From NCBI GenBank assembly GCA_946538875.1, contig CAMNHD010000096.1:1-6395 (forward strand): a stretch of 6,395 nucleotides of DNA, written 5' to 3'. Of the stretch, positions 5,896 through 6,395 are shown in pieces. The notes beneath the pieces are model-generated. The model was not told where the DNA came from. It was given only the letters and a program-made list of their open reading frames with translations, and searched no databases. Each line of letters opens with the position of its first letter. The stretch's first letter is position 1. Source of the stretch: an uncultured Treponema sp. (GTDB taxonomy: Bacteria; Spirochaetota; Spirochaetia; Treponematales; Treponemataceae). The position numbers and the translations under genes were made by a program.

Positions 5896-6395
5896 CTATT
5901 CAACCTGAATGTAAATTGTTGCGCTTCTATAGGTTCCGTCGGAAGACTTTGCCTTAAGGAAGATTTGGTAATTGCCCTTTACCAGCTCAGATGTGTTAAA
6001 GACAAAATCTTTTTCCACGCCGGCAAGCGATGAATTCACCTTCCACTGGTAAGATTCATAATCGGCAGGAGCAGTCAGCTCAACAAAGCCCTCGCCCCTG
6101 GACTGGCTGATTGAAATGTCACTGCCCTCTGCCACAGATACGGTAATAGAAGGAAGCTTTCCATAAATGATTTCTTCCACCACGTTTACGATAAAGGTGG
6201 CTGTCAGGCTGCCACGGCTTACAGTTACGGTATTGCCGCCAAGTTCCGTCAAGGGGCTGCCGTTTTGGGGACTTACGCTGTAATCCAAAAAGAGGCTGTT
6301 CAATCCGTTTGAATAAGTTCCCATCACAATCAGGCCCGTCAAATCCAAGGACTGATGTTGCTCATAGGTTGTCTTCAAAGGTTTTTGGAATACGG
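5896..6395 (-). CDS. C-terminal part of an exported protein with Ig-like and PKD-like domains (5' end outside window)
   Basis: The frame is open from the right edge to a TAG at 5896-5898, giving about 165 visible residues. The first ones (VFQKPLKTTYEQHQSLDLTGLIVMGTYSNG) match the bacterial Ig-like pattern 'P.KT.Y..G..LDLTGL.V...YSNG', and this domain runs to about TATFIVNVVEE. A linker (IYGKLPSITVSVAEG) leads to a second beta domain with ESYQWKVNSSLAG, LVKGNYQIFLKAKSSDG and a final ATIYIQVE, resembling PKD-like modules of treponemal lipoproteins. A TTG at 6378 could be read as a start, but it has no binding site and would cut the Ig-like domain, so the gene is taken as partial. It precedes the LRR lipoprotein by 21 bases, so both are probably in one operon and on the surface. 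The specific function is unknown; these domains usually serve as spacers or in adhesion. Confidence 0.75.
   Translation of the reverse strand, partial: VFQKPLKTTYEQHQSLDLTGLIVMGTYSNGLNSLFLDYSVSPQNGSPLTELGGNTVTVSRGSLTATFIVNVVEEIIYGKLPSITVSVAEGSDISISQSRGEGFVELTAPADYESYQWKVNSSLAGVEKDFVFNTSELVKGNYQIFLKAKSSDGTYRSATIYIQVE

Noticed and set aside
6376..6378. TTG at 6376-6378 as the start of the Ig-like gene
   Set aside because: No ribosome binding site precedes it, the frame continues open to the window edge, and the residues before it (VFQKP) fit the start of the Ig-like domain.

Overview
The window looks like a piece of a host-associated spirochaete genome, most likely Treponema (mouth, gut or rumen type). 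This rests on two exported lipoproteins with relaxed spirochaete-style lipoboxes, a BspA/LrrA-like leucine-rich-repeat surface protein, and Ig-like plus PKD-like modules of a kind I associate with treponemal lipoproteins. No rRNA, tRNA or housekeeping gene confirms the genus, so this is an inference from protein style.

Every convincing gene is on the minus strand, so transcription runs from high to low coordinates. At the right edge (5896-6395) is the C-terminal part of an Ig-like/PKD-like exported protein whose start lies outside the window. After 21 bases, with a good ribosome binding site, comes a 1218-residue lipoprotein (2218-5874). It carries an N-terminal beta-rich region, an InlB-type repeat, about 22 BspA-type leucine-rich repeats broken by three copies of a Ser-rich 'FGYIF' insertion, a Cys/His cluster, and a C-terminal beta-sandwich-like domain. 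A strong intrinsic terminator at 2169-2210 closes this unit.

The next gene (658-2058) is a separate unit with its own sigma70-type promoter. It encodes a 466-residue lipoprotein of the DUF4874/DUF4832 type, a putative TIM-barrel protein possibly acting on carbohydrate. The promoter is so close to the start codon that the mRNA is probably leaderless or nearly so, and this fixes the start at 2058. A 14-bp-stem terminator (612-654) ends the gene.

The left 610 bases hold no gene I can defend. Two GC-richer, hairpin-rich blocks (about 76-355 and 461-610) flank an AT-rich stretch with weak minus-strand promoter candidates. I read this as a treponemal repeat-like element or a candidate non-coding RNA region; its small open frames are probably not translated. 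A possible gene tail on the plus strand occupies the extreme left edge.

Together the three genes look like a cell-surface locus, with adhesin-like display proteins beside a possible surface glycosidase-like lipoprotein. I see no defence system, CRISPR array, transposase or other clear new system. The most unusual items are the structured element at the left, the leaderless promoter arrangement, and the 666-bp modular duplication inside the repeat protein.
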